A DNA stretch of 64,000 bases. Source: Vibrio qingdaonensis. Lineage in GTDB: Bacteria; Pseudomonadota; Gammaproteobacteria; Enterobacterales; Vibrionaceae. Location: contig NZ_JAKRRY010000014.1 of NCBI RefSeq assembly GCF_026191675.1, positions 54,116 through 118,115 of the forward strand, read 5' to 3'. The position numbers were made by a program, and so were the translations under genes. Within the stretch, counting starts at the first letter, position 1, and each line of letters begins with the position of its first letter. The notes under the pieces were generated by a model. It searched no databases and was not told the DNA's origin. It worked only from the letters and a program-made list of their open reading frames with translations. Below, one piece after another: positions 29,323-39,324 of this stretch.

Positions 29323-30399
29323 CTACTCAACCATGGTAAATTGAATCGAATCAGGTTTGGCTTGACCGCTCCAATAAAGGTCGGCGCACACTCTTTCAGC
29401 TAACGTTTGATAAATGGCGGCATGCTCACCTTGAGGATTGGCCACTACCGTTGGCGCACCATTATCCACTGACTCACGAATATCAATATGCAGCGGCACC
29501 TGAGCTAATAGATTAATACCAAATTTGGACGCCATCCATTCTGCGCCACCAGAGCCAAAAATATGCTCTTTCGAGCCACACTGGCTACAGATGTGATAAC
29601 TCATGTTTTCAATCACGCCCAGCACTGGCACCGATACTTTATCAAACATCGCCACCCCTTTTATGGCATCGGCTAACGCTAAGTCTTGAGGCGTCGTTAC
29701 GATTAATGCTGCCGTCACGGGAATTTGCTGTGACAGGGTCAATTGAATGTCACCAGTACCTGGTGGCATATCAAGGACCAGATAATCCAGCTCAGGCCAT
29801 TCTGTTTCATTTAATAACTGTGCGAGAGCTTTTGATGCCATTGGACCCCGCCAAATCGCTGCATCATCAGAACTAATTAAATAACCAATCGACTGGGTAT
29901 AGATGCCGTGTGCTTCAACGGGTTGCATCCATTTGCCATCACGAACCTCAGGGTGGGCATCCATTTTACCGAGCATCAGTGGTACCGACGGCCCATAGAC
30001 ATCGGCATCCAAAATCCCCACTTTCGCCCCTAACTTGCTAATGGCAAGCGCAAGATTGACCGCCGTCGTTGATTTACCTACACCACCTTTTGCCGACGTC
30101 ACTGCGATAATATTCTTCACGCCCTTTACTTCAGCCGCCACAGTCGTAACTAGGGGTTTAGTTGAACAACAAACTGAGAAATTGAACGGCGCAACCTGTT
30201 GGCTTTCTTGCGCTGTATTGATCCATGCTTCTAACTCATTTAAAAGTGTTTGGTTAGCAAAGGGCAGCGTAATAATAAACTCACCTGTCGCTAGCACCTT
30301 TACTACTTCAGGCACTTCGCTCCAGCCAACTTTCAAATTATCCGCTGTAAATTCTCCTAGCCATTGACAAAATTCTTGTTTCGACTCAAACGTGCGCAT
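29323..30399 (-). CDS. mrp: Fe-S cluster carrier ATPase Mrp (ApbC)
   Basis: 358 residues from ATG 30399, which follows AAGGA; the frame extends 39 codons upstream but without a site. The N-terminal part resembles a MIP18/DUF59 domain. The P-loop SAKGGVGKSTTAVNLAL has the deviant Walker A of the NBP35 family. VLDMPPGTGDIQLTL is Walker B-like, and CSQCGSKEHIF carries the CXXC that holds a bridging 4Fe-4S cluster. It delivers Fe-S clusters to apoproteins. It diverges from metG, an arrangement seen in many gammaproteobacteria. Confidence 0.96.
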   Translation of the reverse strand: MRTFESKQEFCQWLGEFTADNLKVGWSEVPEVVKVLATGEFIITLPFANQTLLNELEAWINTAQESQQVAPFNFSVCCSTKPLVTTVAAEVKGVKNIIAVTSAKGGVGKSTTAVNLALAISKLGAKVGILDADVYGPSVPLMLGKMDAHPEVRDGKWMQPVEAHGIYTQSIGYLISSDDAAIWRGPMASKALAQLLNETEWPELDYLVLDMPPGTGDIQLTLSQQIPVTAALIVTTPQDLALADAIKGVAMFDKVSVPVLGVIENMSYHICSQCGSKEHIFGSGGAEWMASKFGINLLAQVPLHIDIRESVDNGAPTVVANPQGEHAAIYQTLAERVCADLYWSGQAKPDSIQFTMVE

Positions 30400-30564
30400 T
30401 AGGGGGTTCCTTGTATTTGCTATTACTGTAAGACTAGCACTGAGTTGCCAGAACCAGAACCCCAAAAAAGTTAAGGGGATTGACTCGGGATACCTTGGAG
30501 TCACGACGAGCATCATGTAGTATTAGCCAATATTTTACACTGAATAAGAAAGCGATAATTAAGT

Positions 30565-32640
30565 ATGGCAACCGATCCGAGAAATCTTTCCGCAAGGAAA
30601 CTGTTGGTAACCTGCGCGCTACCGTACGCTAATGGCTCAATCCACCTAGGTCACATGCTTGAACATATTCAAGCTGACATCTGGGTACGCTATCAGCGTC
30701 TACGTGGCAACGTAGTTAACTTCATTTGTGCTGATGACGCTCACGGCACACCAATCATGCTGAAAGCTCAGCAGATGGGGATCTCGCCAGAAGAAATGAT
30801 CGCAGCGGTTAGCGAAGAGCACCAAAAAGATTTCGCAGGCTTTGATATTAGCTTTGATAACTATCACAGCACGCACAGTGATGAGAACCGCGAGCTTGCT
30901 TCTCATATCTATCTAGAGCTTAAGAAAAACGGCTTTATTTCTAGCCGTACAATTTCTCAATTGTTCGATCCTGAAAAAGAAATGTTCTTACCGGATCGTT
31001 TTGTTAAAGGCACGTGCCCTAAGTGTAAGTCTGAAGACCAATACGGCGACAACTGTGACAACTGTGGCGAAACCTACAGCCCTACAGAGCTGATTAACCC
31101 GAAATCAGCAGTCTCTGGTGCCACACCTGTAATGAAAGACTCAGAGCACTTCTTCTTTGACCTGCCTCAATTCGAAAGCATGCTAAAAGAATGGACACGT
31201 TCTGGCTCTCTACAGAACGAAACTGCAAACAAAATGCAGGAATGGTTTGAGTCTGGCTTACAGCAATGGGACATCTCTCGTGATGCGCCTTACTTTGGTT
31301 TTGAAATCCCAGGCGAAAAAGATAAATTCTTCTACGTGTGGCTTGATGCCCCTATCGGCTACATGGGTTCATTTAAAAACCTTTGTGACAAGCGCGACGA
31401 CCTAGACTTCGATGAGTACTGGAAAAAAGACAGCACGACTGAGCTTTACCACTTCATCGGTAAAGATATTGTTTATTTCCACAGCCTATTCTGGCCTGCA
31501 ATGCTTGAAGGTTCCGGCTTCCGTAAACCAAATAATGTGTTTGTTCACGGTTATGTCACCGTAAATGGCGCAAAGATGTCGAAATCAAAAGGTACCTTTG
31601 TTAAGGCGAGTACTTACCTTAACCATTTGGACCCTGAGTGCTTGCGTTACTACTATGCAGCCAAATTAAACAGCCGTATTGATGACTTAGATCTTAACCT
31701 TGAAGACTTCACCCAGCGCGTTAACGCTGACGTTGTTAACAAGATTGTTAACCTAGCATCTCGTAATGCTGGTTTCATCACTAAGCGTTTTGATGGCAAG
31801 CTATCTGACAATTTTGCCGAACCTGAGCTTTATAACGAATTTGTCGCAGCGGCTGACCGTATCGGCGCATTCTATGAGTCTCGTGAATTTGGTCGCGCGA
31901 TTCGTGAAATCACCGCTCTTGCTGACAAAGCTAACCAATATGTCGATGAGAAGGCCCCATGGGTAGTCGCTAAAGAAGAAGGTAAAGACCAAGAGCTGCA
32001 AGATATCTGTTCTGTTGGTATCAACCTTTTCCGAGTGCTTATCGCCTACTTGAAGCCAGTGATGCCAGAACTTGCTTCTAGAACTGAAGCGTTCTTAAAT
32101 GAAGAGTTAACGTGGGAGAGCATTGAAACTCCGTTGACCGCTCATGACATTACTAAGTTCAAAGCTCTATTCAACCGCATTGACCCGAAAAAGGTTGAAG
32201 CCATGGTAGAAGCCTCGAAAGAAGATGCAGCGATTGAAATGGCTGCAAAGGAAAAAGCGGAAGCGGAAAAAGAACAAGCCAGTCAAACTGAACTTGATAA
32301 AGAGCCAATCGCTGAAGAGATTGAATTCGATGACTTTGCAAAAGTCGACATGCGAATTGCACGTATCATCTCTTGCGAAGAAGTGCCAAAAGCAAACAAG
32401 CTACTTAAATTCCAATTGGATATTGGCGGCGAAACTCGTCAGGTATTCTCTGGTATTAAATCGGCGTATAAACCAGAAGAACTGGAAGGGAAGCTAACCG
32501 TGATGGTCGCTAACCTAAAACCACGTAAAATGAAATTTGGTATGTCTGAAGGCATGATTCTAGCGGCTGGCCCTGGTGGCAGCGACCTATGGATTCTAGA
32601 ACCGCACGAAGGCGCACAGCCGGGTATGCGAGTCATGTAA
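30565..32640 (+). CDS. metG: Methionyl-tRNA synthetase
   Basis: A 691-residue class I synthetase of the long, dimeric form. The HIGH-type motif is HLGH in [12 protein letters not shown] (near residue 24). The zinc knuckle is [22 protein letters not shown] is in [11 protein letters not shown]. After an acidic/lysine-rich helical linker ([12 protein letters not shown]), a C-terminal EMAP-type tRNA-binding domain begins at [16 protein letters not shown]. It charges both initiator and elongator tRNA-Met. A strong terminator follows the stop. Confidence 0.98.
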   Translation: MATDPRNLSARKLLVTCALPYANGSIHLGHMLEHIQADIWVRYQRLRGNVVNFICADDAHGTPIMLKAQQMGISPEEMIAAVSEEHQKDFAGFDISFDNYHSTHSDENRELASHIYLELKKNGFISSRTISQLFDPEKEMFLPDRFVKGTCPKCKSEDQYGDNCDNCGETYSPTELINPKSAVSGATPVMKDSEHFFFDLPQFESMLKEWTRSGSLQNETANKMQEWFESGLQQWDISRDAPYFGFEIPGEKDKFFYVWLDAPIGYMGSFKNLCDKRDDLDFDEYWKKDSTTELYHFIGKDIVYFHSLFWPAMLEGSGFRKPNNVFVHGYVTVNGAKMSKSKGTFVKASTYLNHLDPECLRYYYAAKLNSRIDDLDLNLEDFTQRVNADVVNKIVNLASRNAGFITKRFDGKLSDNFAEPELYNEFVAAADRIGAFYESREFGRAIREITALADKANQYVDEKAPWVVAKEEGKDQELQDICSVGINLFRVLIAYLKPVMPELASRTEAFLNEELTWESIETPLTAHDITKFKALFNRIDPKKVEAMVEASKEDAAIEMAAKEKAEAEKEQASQTELDKEPIAEEIEFDDFAKVDMRIARIISCEEVPKANKLLKFQLDIGGETRQVFSGIKSAYKPEELEGKLTVMVANLKPRKMKFGMSEGMILAAGPGGSDLWILEPHEGAQPGMRVM

Positions 32641-32662
32641 GCCATCTTCAACACGTAAAAAG

Positions 32663-32691
32663 AAAAAGCCAACTTTCGAGTTGGCTTTTTT
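32663..32691 (+). terminator. Terminator of metG
   Basis: AAAAAGCCAAC pairs with GTTGGCTTTTT around the loop TTTCGA, with further T. Confidence 0.9.
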
Positions 32692-32856
32692 ATATGACAA
32701 AGTCAGCAGTTTTAGTGCAACTGCACCATAAGCATACAGCCTCCTTGGCCGATTGGAAGTAAGGGCAATATAAATCTTTGATTTTGTTTACAAAAAATTT
32801 TGGCATTACGATTGCAATCATTAACTAAGTGATACACCGACTATCAGGAGATTGTT

Positions 32857-33666
32857 ATGTTTATCTTAGTTTCTATTCTTATCTCACTTTGTCTACTTGC
32901 GTTAATCTATCGTTATTCATATCGGCATAACCACAAGCTAGAACGTCGATACCAACTCATTGTTCACCTAAGAGATCTGGTCAACCTAATCCAACGACAC
33001 CGCTCAGGAAGTCATTATTCACTGGCGTTTGATCAGAAAAAAGCTAAACAACTGCGCAAGGTGGAGCAGGCCATCGACGTACACTGCCAGGCGCTTATTC
33101 AACTATCCCATATCAATAACAAGCCAATGTACCGCGTGCTACACAACAATATTGCGTTAATGATTCGCTCGTGGACGCATTTTAGTGTGAATAAAAACCA
33201 AATCGTACACGGCAAAATGGTTCGTCACCTATTATTGCTCATTGATGACCTTATGGTGGCATGGCTTATCGATATTGAAAAAGAGGAGCTTGAGAAGGAA
33301 TATAGTACAAAATGGCATTGCGTCATAGATTGCCTAGACTGCCTGACTCAGCTACGACTGTGTATTCAAAAATCCGATTCTACATTAGGTAAACAGCAAC
33401 TATTACACTACTGCCAGATTATGCGTAAGAAACTGCATCGGCTGAGTGTCACTCACTCACACACTCTCGCACCTTTGCCAATATATGGCGTCGCGATGGT
33501 TGACCTTGATGCCATACTCGCTAACCCTCCAGAACTCATCGACAAAGAAAGCATGTATCAACTTAGCTCGGCGCTCTCTGATTCCATTTTGAATATTTAT
33601 GATGAACTCATCGGCGAACTCGCAGAAACTCTCTATCAACCTTTACCTAAACTCGCCGTTATTTAA
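32857..33666 (+). CDS. Unknown one-TM protein, helical, possibly NIT-domain-like
   Basis: 269 residues after a good AGGAG. One N-terminal membrane segment (FILVSILISLCLLALIY) is followed directly by an all-helical region rich in His, Leu and Arg. I do not recognise a named family. The segments LVNLIQRHRSGSHYSLA (near residue 45) and MVRHLLLLIDDLM (near residue 125) resemble the QRERG-type helix and later helices of nitrate/nitrite-sensing (NIT) domains. The resemblance is weak and was judged by eye. No output domain is present. It is a single-gene unit with its own terminator. The topology would place the helical part in the cytoplasm (RYSYRHNHK after the membrane segment is positive). Confidence 0.75.
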   Translation: MFILVSILISLCLLALIYRYSYRHNHKLERRYQLIVHLRDLVNLIQRHRSGSHYSLAFDQKKAKQLRKVEQAIDVHCQALIQLSHINNKPMYRVLHNNIALMIRSWTHFSVNKNQIVHGKMVRHLLLLIDDLMVAWLIDIEKEELEKEYSTKWHCVIDCLDCLTQLRLCIQKSDSTLGKQQLLHYCQIMRKKLHRLSVTHSHTLAPLPIYGVAMVDLDAILANPPELIDKESMYQLSSALSDSILNIYDELIGELAETLYQPLPKLAVI

Positions 33667-33685
33667 TGCACCGTTTCGCCATAAT

Positions 33686-33713
33686 AAAAAAACCGCCGAT
33701 TGGCGGTTTTTTT
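33686..33713. terminator. Bidirectional terminator between the unknown gene and fadR
   Basis: AAAAAAACCGCC and GGCGGTTTTTTT are complements around GATT, with T runs on both strands. Confidence 0.92.
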
Positions 33714-33759
33714 ATTGTCAGCATTACATCACGTAAAAATCACTCACGCTGACTAAAAA

Positions 33760-34599
33760 CTAACTGTCATCTTCAGTAAAACTCGTCGGTAGTGTGGTTT
33801 TCATCTGATTCCATACTTGGCCACTTGCCAAGCCATACTGACGAATCACAACCGGTAGCCGATCACGATCACCTGACTCACAAATCACGAGTAAATCTTT
33901 ATAAAAGTTCAGTGCTAACATTCTCGCCTCTGGGTTGGAGAAGTAGTACGTTCCCACACGATCGTAGAGCTTTTTCAAACCGTTAAAGATAAGCCCGTAA
34001 ATTTGGTTACCAGAATGGAAAGCCAAACGTTGGAACAACATGTAATCGTAAAAATTAAAAGTACGAGCGATCAATGCGATCTGGCGCTTCTCTTCATCTT
34101 TCTCGGTTTCGTCTTTCACATGTTGACGAATTTTATCTTCGTATGGTGATGTTTCTACGAAGGCATCCCAAGATTCAGCGTTTAGCAAGCTTTCACAAGA
34201 CTCAATAATGCCTTCAATGGTTCTTTCCGAGTTCTCTTTATTCGCTTTAAACGCGTAACGCATAAATATTGGGCTAATATTTGTGCGTGCTGCTAATAAG
34301 TCTTCAACAATAGAGGTCGCGTTGCCAGCATCCAATGTCATTAACGTATCAAGAATGTGTAGACCTGACGTCTCCATAAATTGGTTAACTTTGGTTGGCT
34401 TACCATGTTGAATTGTTAACCATCCATCGCGAGCAAGCCGCTGTAGCACTTCACGCAAGGTTGTCCTTGTCACCCCAATTAGTTCTGATAACTCTCGCTC
34501 AGCCGGTAGAATTGAACCAGGGGGAAAGCGACCATTCCAGATACTTTCGATAATATATTTTTCAGCGAACCCTGCAGGGCTCTTCGCCTTAATCACCAT
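33760..34599 (-). CDS. fadR: Fatty-acid metabolism regulator FadR, Vibrio long form
   Basis: A 279-residue GntR-family regulator. The winged helix is in residues 1-74 ([33 protein letters not shown]...), with the Arg-rich recognition helix TRTTLREVL. The C-terminal domain binds acyl-CoA and releases the DNA. E. coli FadR has 239 residues; the extra segment of about 40 residues (around [18 protein letters not shown]) is known in vibrios, where it forms a second ligand site. FadR represses beta-oxidation genes and activates fabA. A FadR operator lies in this window before fadH (15136-15152). It diverges from nhaB, as in E. coli. Confidence 0.97.
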   Translation of the reverse strand: MVIKAKSPAGFAEKYIIESIWNGRFPPGSILPAERELSELIGVTRTTLREVLQRLARDGWLTIQHGKPTKVNQFMETSGLHILDTLMTLDAGNATSIVEDLLAARTNISPIFMRYAFKANKENSERTIEGIIESCESLLNAESWDAFVETSPYEDKIRQHVKDETEKDEEKRQIALIARTFNFYDYMLFQRLAFHSGNQIYGLIFNGLKKLYDRVGTYYFSNPEARMLALNFYKDLLVICESGDRDRLPVVIRQYGLASGQVWNQMKTTLPTSFTEDDS

Positions 34600-35068
34600 T
34601 ATGGGGTTTATCCAATTATTTAATTCATTTGACTATAGAACTCATCATACCACTACTTCAAGAAATTGGTAAACCTACACTACTTATATCTGTAACATTA
34701 AAAATATAGAGTATTGACTCTATATTGACATTTCTTTAGCGGTTAGCATTCATTACTCGCAAATATCATTAAGCACCCCGTGTTAATCACTCCATCACAT
34801 ACTCATGACCCACGAGATATAGCAGGCGGCACTACTATGCGCCGTGGTTATTATTACGTTATATCCGAAGTAAATGCGGCTTTACCCAAGAATAACTTTC
34901 TTTTTTAAGCAATTCGTTTCAACTACTATCGTTGAGCCCTGTTTTTTACAATTGCTTGCATCGTATAACACCATGCTAGGGCACCATAAAACCATGTTTT
35001 ACTTATATTGCATGGATCGCGTTTTTGGAAAAAACTAGAATAATCAACCCCTGAAATTGTAATTTTTG
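34600..35068. other. Gene-free part of the fadR-nhaB divergent region
   Basis: AT-rich, with no credible gene. It contains a 22-base palindrome (34704-34725) and presumably the fadR promoter. No FadR-type TGGTC palindrome is visible, so autoregulation by FadR is not supported. Confidence 0.5.
34704..34725. promoter_or_regulatory. Palindrome upstream of fadR, possible operator
   Basis: ATATAGAGT and ACTCTATAT are perfect inverted copies around ATTG. It lies 105 bases before the fadR start. The regulator is unknown. Confidence 0.5.
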
Positions 35069-35096
35069 TTGACTATATCCAATCAAAGAGTAGAGT
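35069..35096 (+). promoter_or_regulatory. Likely promoter of nhaB
   Basis: TTGACT (35069-35074) and TAGAGT (35091-35096) with a 16-base spacer. The start would be near 35103, which gives a leader of about 175 bases before nhaB. Confidence 0.5.
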
Positions 35097-35102
35097 TGCG
35101 GT

Positions 35103-35277
35103 CGAAGCAAGGAGCGCTTAAAAACTGAGAGACTTGGCAAGTGAACAAAGGCCTTCGCCCACGTGTAACGACGTTTGTTTTCTAAGTTTTTATAGTTTAA
35201 TTTTGTTTGGAACCTCCTCTCAAATACTCTAACGCCTTCTTGTAATTTTCGATTAATAACTACATAAGAGTATTACT
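35103..35277 (+). promoter_or_regulatory. Structured nhaB leader with a helix covering the ribosome binding site; candidate riboswitch-like element
   Basis: A closing helix pairs TAAAAACT (35119-35126) with AGTTTTTA (35185-35192). Inside it are a small ACTT/AAGT hairpin (35132-35142) and a second helix AACAAA/TTTGTT (35144-35149 with 35174-35179). That second helix encloses GGC-CTTC-GCC and ACGT/ACGT hairpins. Downstream, AATACTCT (35223-35230) is a perfect complement of AGAGTATT (35267-35274), which contains the only purine-rich ribosome binding site (AAGAG) before the nhaB ATG. AGGAG at 35110-35114 could instead pair with CTCCT at 35214-35218. All pairings are read directly; that they form a regulated switch is inference. 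Confidence 0.45.
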
Positions 35278-36870
35278 ATGCCGATGTCTATAGGAAAGGC
35301 TTTCATCAAGAACTTCCTTGGTAAAGCTCCGGATTGGTATAAATTAGCGATCATTGCTTTCCTAATTATCAACCCTATTGTTTTTTTCCTGATTGATCCG
35401 TTTGTAGCTGGCTGGCTACTTGTTGTTGAGTTCATCTTCACCCTTGCAATGGCGCTCAAGTGCTATCCATTGCAACCCGGCGGATTACTCGCAATTGAAG
35501 CCGTTGCTATGGGGATGACCAGCCCCGCCATGGTGAAACACGAAATAGTAAACAACATCGAAGTACTGCTACTCCTTGTATTTATGGTGGCAGGTATCTA
35601 CTTCATGAAACAACTGTTGTTGTTCATGTTTACCAAAATCTTACTGGGTATCCAGTCTAAGACGATCCTTTCTTTGGCGTTTTGTTTTACCGCAGCCTTC
35701 CTATCAGCCTTCCTTGACGCGCTAACGGTAATCGCCGTTGTTATCAGTGTTGCCATTGGCTTTTACTCTATTTATCATAAGGTTGCATCTGGAAAAGGCT
35801 CAGGCTCTTCCCATGACCATACGCATGATGATGAGCTGTCAGAACTCACTCGTGATGATCTTGAAGATTATCGTGCCTTCTTGCGCTCTTTACTCATGCA
35901 CGCAGGTGTAGGTACAGCATTAGGCGGCGTAATGACAATGGTTGGCGAACCACAAAACCTAATTATTGCCGATCAGGCAGGTTGGTTATTTGGTGAGTTC
36001 ATTATTCGCATGCTACCTGTCACCGCGCCGGTCTTTGTACTTGGTCTGGTAACATGTGCGCTTGTTGAAAAATTCAAAGTCTTTGGCTACGGCGCGCAGC
36101 TTCCTGATAACGTTCGTCAAATCTTAGTCGACTTTGATCGTGAAGAACGTAAGACCAGAACAAAACAAGACGTAGCAAAACTATGGATTCAGGGTGCTAT
36201 CGCCGTTTGGTTGATTGTCGCACTGGCTATGCACCTTGCTGCTGTGGGTCTTATCGGTCTATCGGTTATTATCCTCGCTACTGCGTTTACTGGCGTCATT
36301 GAAGAGCATTCCATGGGTAAAGCTTTTGAAGAAGCCTTACCGTTTACGGCGCTGCTTGCAGTATTCTTCTCTATTGTTGCCGTTATTATCGACCAAGGCC
36401 TATTCAAGCCGATCATCGATGCCGTGCTCCATGTCGAAGACAAAGGTACGCAATTGGCGCTGTTCTACGTCGCCAACGGTATTCTATCCATGGTTTCGGA
36501 CAACGTATTTGTAGGAACCGTTTACATCAACGAAGTAAAAGCCGCTCTGAACGATGGACTGATTACTCGCGACCAGTTCGACTTACTGGCTGTCGCTATC
36601 AACACCGGTACTAACCTACCTTCTGTTGCGACACCAAATGGTCAGGCAGCATTCTTGTTCCTATTAACCTCAGCACTGGCACCACTTATCCGCCTGTCGT
36701 ATGGCAAAATGGTCATCATGGCACTGCCTTATACTGTCGTTCTGGCATTAGTGGGTCTGTTTGGCATCGTGTATTTACTCGAGCCTATGACGGCTTGGTT
36801 TTACGACGCAGGTTGGATTGTAGAGAATTCAAGTAAGGTTATTGAGGCCGCCATCTCATCTGGTCATTAA
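35278..36870 (+). CDS. nhaB: Na+/H+ antiporter NhaB
   Basis: A 530-residue inner-membrane antiporter with about a dozen membrane segments and the length of the family (E. coli 513, Vibrio about 530). The start [22 protein letters not shown] and the segments [24 protein letters not shown] and [14 protein letters not shown] are characteristic. A His/Asp-rich cytoplasmic loop ([10 protein letters not shown]) lies near residue 180. It exports Na+ in exchange for H+ and contributes to pH and Na+ balance in marine bacteria. A structured leader precedes it, and a terminator follows. Confidence 0.97.
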   Translation: MPMSIGKAFIKNFLGKAPDWYKLAIIAFLIINPIVFFLIDPFVAGWLLVVEFIFTLAMALKCYPLQPGGLLAIEAVAMGMTSPAMVKHEIVNNIEVLLLLVFMVAGIYFMKQLLLFMFTKILLGIQSKTILSLAFCFTAAFLSAFLDALTVIAVVISVAIGFYSIYHKVASGKGSGSSHDHTHDDELSELTRDDLEDYRAFLRSLLMHAGVGTALGGVMTMVGEPQNLIIADQAGWLFGEFIIRMLPVTAPVFVLGLVTCALVEKFKVFGYGAQLPDNVRQILVDFDREERKTRTKQDVAKLWIQGAIAVWLIVALAMHLAAVGLIGLSVIILATAFTGVIEEHSMGKAFEEALPFTALLAVFFSIVAVIIDQGLFKPIIDAVLHVEDKGTQLALFYVANGILSMVSDNVFVGTVYINEVKAALNDGLITRDQFDLLAVAINTGTNLPSVATPNGQAAFLFLLTSALAPLIRLSYGKMVIMALPYTVVLALVGLFGIVYLLEPMTAWFYDAGWIVENSSKVIEAAISSGH

Positions 36871-36901
36871 TTTTTAGTTGCTTGTGAAACTAATCCACGT
36901 T

Positions 36902-36931
36902 AAAAAGCTCTGAGTATTCAGAGCTTTTTTT
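36902..36931 (+). terminator. Terminator of nhaB
   Basis: AAAAAGCTCTGA pairs with TCAGAGCTTTTT around GTAT, followed by more T. dsbB begins 18 bases later. Confidence 0.9.
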
Positions 36932-36948
36932 ATTTCAAGGACGACTCC

Positions 36949-37491
36949 GTGACGATTCTTTCCAACATCAAAGCATTTTCCAAGACACGCCTATCATGGG
37001 CATTATTATTTGCGTGCACGTTAATTTTTGAACTGTGCGCGTTATTCTTCCAGCATGTGTTAATGCTAGGTCCGTGTGTCATGTGCATTTATGAGCGTGT
37101 TGCCATGTTTGGCATCTTAGGTGCAGCGACGATCGGTCTCATCAACCCAAACAATACGGTATTACGCTGGACCGGGCTGATTGCATGGGGGGCTGCTGCC
37201 GTTAAGGGATTAACATTGTCACTTGAGCATGTGGATTATCAGTTTAACCCGTCACCGTTTAAAACTTGTGACCTCTTTGTCACCTTTCCAGATTGGGCGC
37301 CACTTAACGAATGGGCCCCATGGATGTTTGAAGCCTATGGCGATTGTTCGAAAGTTGTGTGGCAATTTTTAACGCTTTCAATGCCGCAATGGTTAGTCAT
37401 TATTTTTGCAGGTAACCTGGTCGCATTGGCCATTATTGTATTGGCTCAGGGTGCAAAACAGTCCCGCTCGCGGACTCGCGGTTTTCAGTAA
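36949..37491 (+). CDS. dsbB: Disulfide bond formation protein B
   Basis: A 180-residue inner-membrane quinone reductase that reoxidises DsbA. The start is GTG 36949, with CAAGGA upstream. Four membrane segments are visible. The first periplasmic cysteine pair is CVMC in LGPCVMCIYERVA (near residue 42). The second pair is Cys in FKTCDLF and Cys in YGDCSK. Electrons pass to ubiquinone or menaquinone. It follows nhaB, the same order as in several vibrios, but a terminator between them suggests separate transcripts or limited readthrough. Confidence 0.96.
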   Translation: MTILSNIKAFSKTRLSWALLFACTLIFELCALFFQHVLMLGPCVMCIYERVAMFGILGAATIGLINPNNTVLRWTGLIAWGAAAVKGLTLSLEHVDYQFNPSPFKTCDLFVTFPDWAPLNEWAPWMFEAYGDCSKVVWQFLTLSMPQWLVIIFAGNLVALAIIVLAQGAKQSRSRTRGFQ

Positions 37492-37514
37492 CGGCTGAGC
37501 ATATACTCCCAAAT

Positions 37515-37552
37515 AAAAGCCCCCTGTCGCGGTATCACGACAGGGGGCTTTT
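37515..37552. terminator. Bidirectional terminator between dsbB and the SEC-C gene
   Basis: AAAAGCCCCCTGTCG pairs with CGACAGGGGGCTTTT around a short loop. It is one of the strongest hairpins in the window and lies between converging genes. Confidence 0.92.
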
Positions 37553-37570
37553 CGATTTCTCAAGTCGCCG

Positions 37571-38176
37571 TTACTTTCCACAACACTTTTTGTATTTTTT
37601 ACTACTGCCACAAGGACAAGGGTCATTACGGCCTGTATCTTTAAATGGATTAACCGACTGAGATTGATGACCAATCATCATTTCATCAGCCGCCAACGCG
37701 ATCTCATTAATCATGTGATCGAGCTGCGGAGCTAAGTCATTAAGCTGAGGTAGCGTTTCATAGCCTGCCTGTGTCATTTCTGCATGTGTTTGGCTTTCAT
37801 CAATCGCCAACATTAGCGTGGTTAGAAACGCTTGTAGCATTCGGATCGTGCCATCACTTGGCGATTTTTCAAACCACAACGGCTCAACATGTTGCCACGC
37901 TGCCATGAAGCCTTCAGCAAAGTCTGCCAGACGCTCACGATTATCATCCAAATCCGGTAGTACATTGTATTGATTGGCTTTTAGATACGCATACTGGGCG
38001 TTCAGATGCGCGACCACCCACTCTTCTTGTTGCTTATCATAGTCAGCAATAACCGTCGCTAACCACTCTGAAGGTGCTAATGGTGAAACGGTGAAGTTTG
38101 CGGCAAGAATAGCCCCTTCCAAGTAGTCTGCCGACTCGCCTTGCCATCCGTTAGGTAATTGAATGAGATTCATCAT
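37571..38176 (-). CDS. YecA/YgfB-like protein with C-terminal SEC-C zinc motif
   Basis: A 201-residue protein. The main part is a helical UPF0149 (YgfB/YecA) domain, with [12 protein letters not shown] near residue 90. The C-terminus is a SEC-C metal-binding motif ([18 protein letters not shown]), also found at the end of SecA. YecA proteins bind the ribosome or SecA through this motif; a precise role is not established. Two ATG codons stand in tandem at the start and I use the first. Confidence 0.9.
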   Translation of the reverse strand: MMNLIQLPNGWQGESADYLEGAILAANFTVSPLAPSEWLATVIADYDKQQEEWVVAHLNAQYAYLKANQYNVLPDLDDNRERLADFAEGFMAAWQHVEPLWFEKSPSDGTIRMLQAFLTTLMLAIDESQTHAEMTQAGYETLPQLNDLAPQLDHMINEIALAADEMMIGHQSQSVNPFKDTGRNDPCPCGSSKKYKKCCGK

Positions 38177-38294
38177 ATGGGTTTCTGTATTTAGGTTTGC
38201 CGCAAGTATATTTCGCCCCTAGCAATACATCAATGGTCGATTCTTGATCGCTTTCCAGATAGAATCCCCGCTCCAGAATAATGAGAGTACCCCT

Positions 38295-39248
38295 ATGCGT
38301 GTTGTTTTAGGTCCAATGGAAGGTGTGTTAGACCATTTAATGCGAGAAATTTTGACTGAGATTAACGACTACGATCTCTGCGTCACAGAATTTGTACGTG
38401 TGGTTGACCAGCGCTTACCAGACCATGTTTTCCACCGCATTTGCCCCGAGCTTACGCAAGGTTCGCAAACTAAATCAGGGACTCCGATTCACATCCAATT
38501 GCTTGGCCAACATGCACAATGGATGGCAGAAAACGCCGTCATTGCTGCGGAACTGGGCGCGAAAGGCGTTGATCTTAATTTTGGCTGTCCTGCAAAGCTG
38601 GTAAATAAGAGCAACGGCGGCGCCGCAATGCTTCAACACCCTGAACAAATTTACCAAGTCATTAAGTCATGTCGTGATGCAGTCGACCCCACTGTTCCTG
38701 TAACCGCCAAGATTCGCCTAGGCTGGGAAAACCCCGATGATTGCTTTGAAATTGTCGATGCTGTTGAGCAAGCGGGGGCGGCTGAACTTGCCGTTCATGC
38801 TCGCACCAAAGCGGGCGGATATAAAGCCAGTGAAATTAAGTGGGATTACATTAATGAAATACGCAAGCGCGTTTCGATTCCATTAATTGCCAATGGTGAA
38901 ATCTGGAACTACGAGGATGGTCAACGCTGCATTGCCACCACTGGTGTCGATTCATTAATGGTGTGCCGAGGCGCGTTTAACGTACCGAACCTAGGCAATG
39001 TGGTCAAACATAACCAGGCACCTATGCCGTGGAGTGAAGTAGTGGAACTCTTGATCCAATACTCCACCTATGAAATGAAAGGCGACAAGGGGATGTACTA
39101 CCCTAACCGCGTGAAGCAGTGGTTTGCTTACTTACGGAATCAGTACCCAGAAGCCATGGAATTATTTCGCGAGATTCGAATTCACAAAACCGCCGCGCCT
39201 ATTGTGGCCGATATCAAACGCTATCGCGATGCACTTCACGTCAGTTAA
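38295..39248 (+). CDS. dusC: tRNA-dihydrouridine(16) synthase
   Basis: 317 residues from ATG 38295 ([19 protein letters not shown]), chosen by homology; the frame extends 17 codons further upstream. It is an FMN-dependent TIM-barrel enzyme that reduces uridine in the D loop of tRNA. The active Cys is in [18 protein letters not shown] (near residue 98), [10 protein letters not shown] holds phosphate contacts, and IANGEIW is typical. FVRV near residue 36 and the overall sequence fit DusC rather than DusA or DusB. Confidence 0.93.
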   Translation: MRVVLGPMEGVLDHLMREILTEINDYDLCVTEFVRVVDQRLPDHVFHRICPELTQGSQTKSGTPIHIQLLGQHAQWMAENAVIAAELGAKGVDLNFGCPAKLVNKSNGGAAMLQHPEQIYQVIKSCRDAVDPTVPVTAKIRLGWENPDDCFEIVDAVEQAGAAELAVHARTKAGGYKASEIKWDYINEIRKRVSIPLIANGEIWNYEDGQRCIATTGVDSLMVCRGAFNVPNLGNVVKHNQAPMPWSEVVELLIQYSTYEMKGDKGMYYPNRVKQWFAYLRNQYPEAMELFREIRIHKTAAPIVADIKRYRDALHVS

Positions 39249-39324
39249 CCGCAATTTCCGTTAACTTTAATTTCAGTGAACAACAAGTAAAGTGCATGAT
39301 GCGCGATAGCCTGTCGCTATATTT

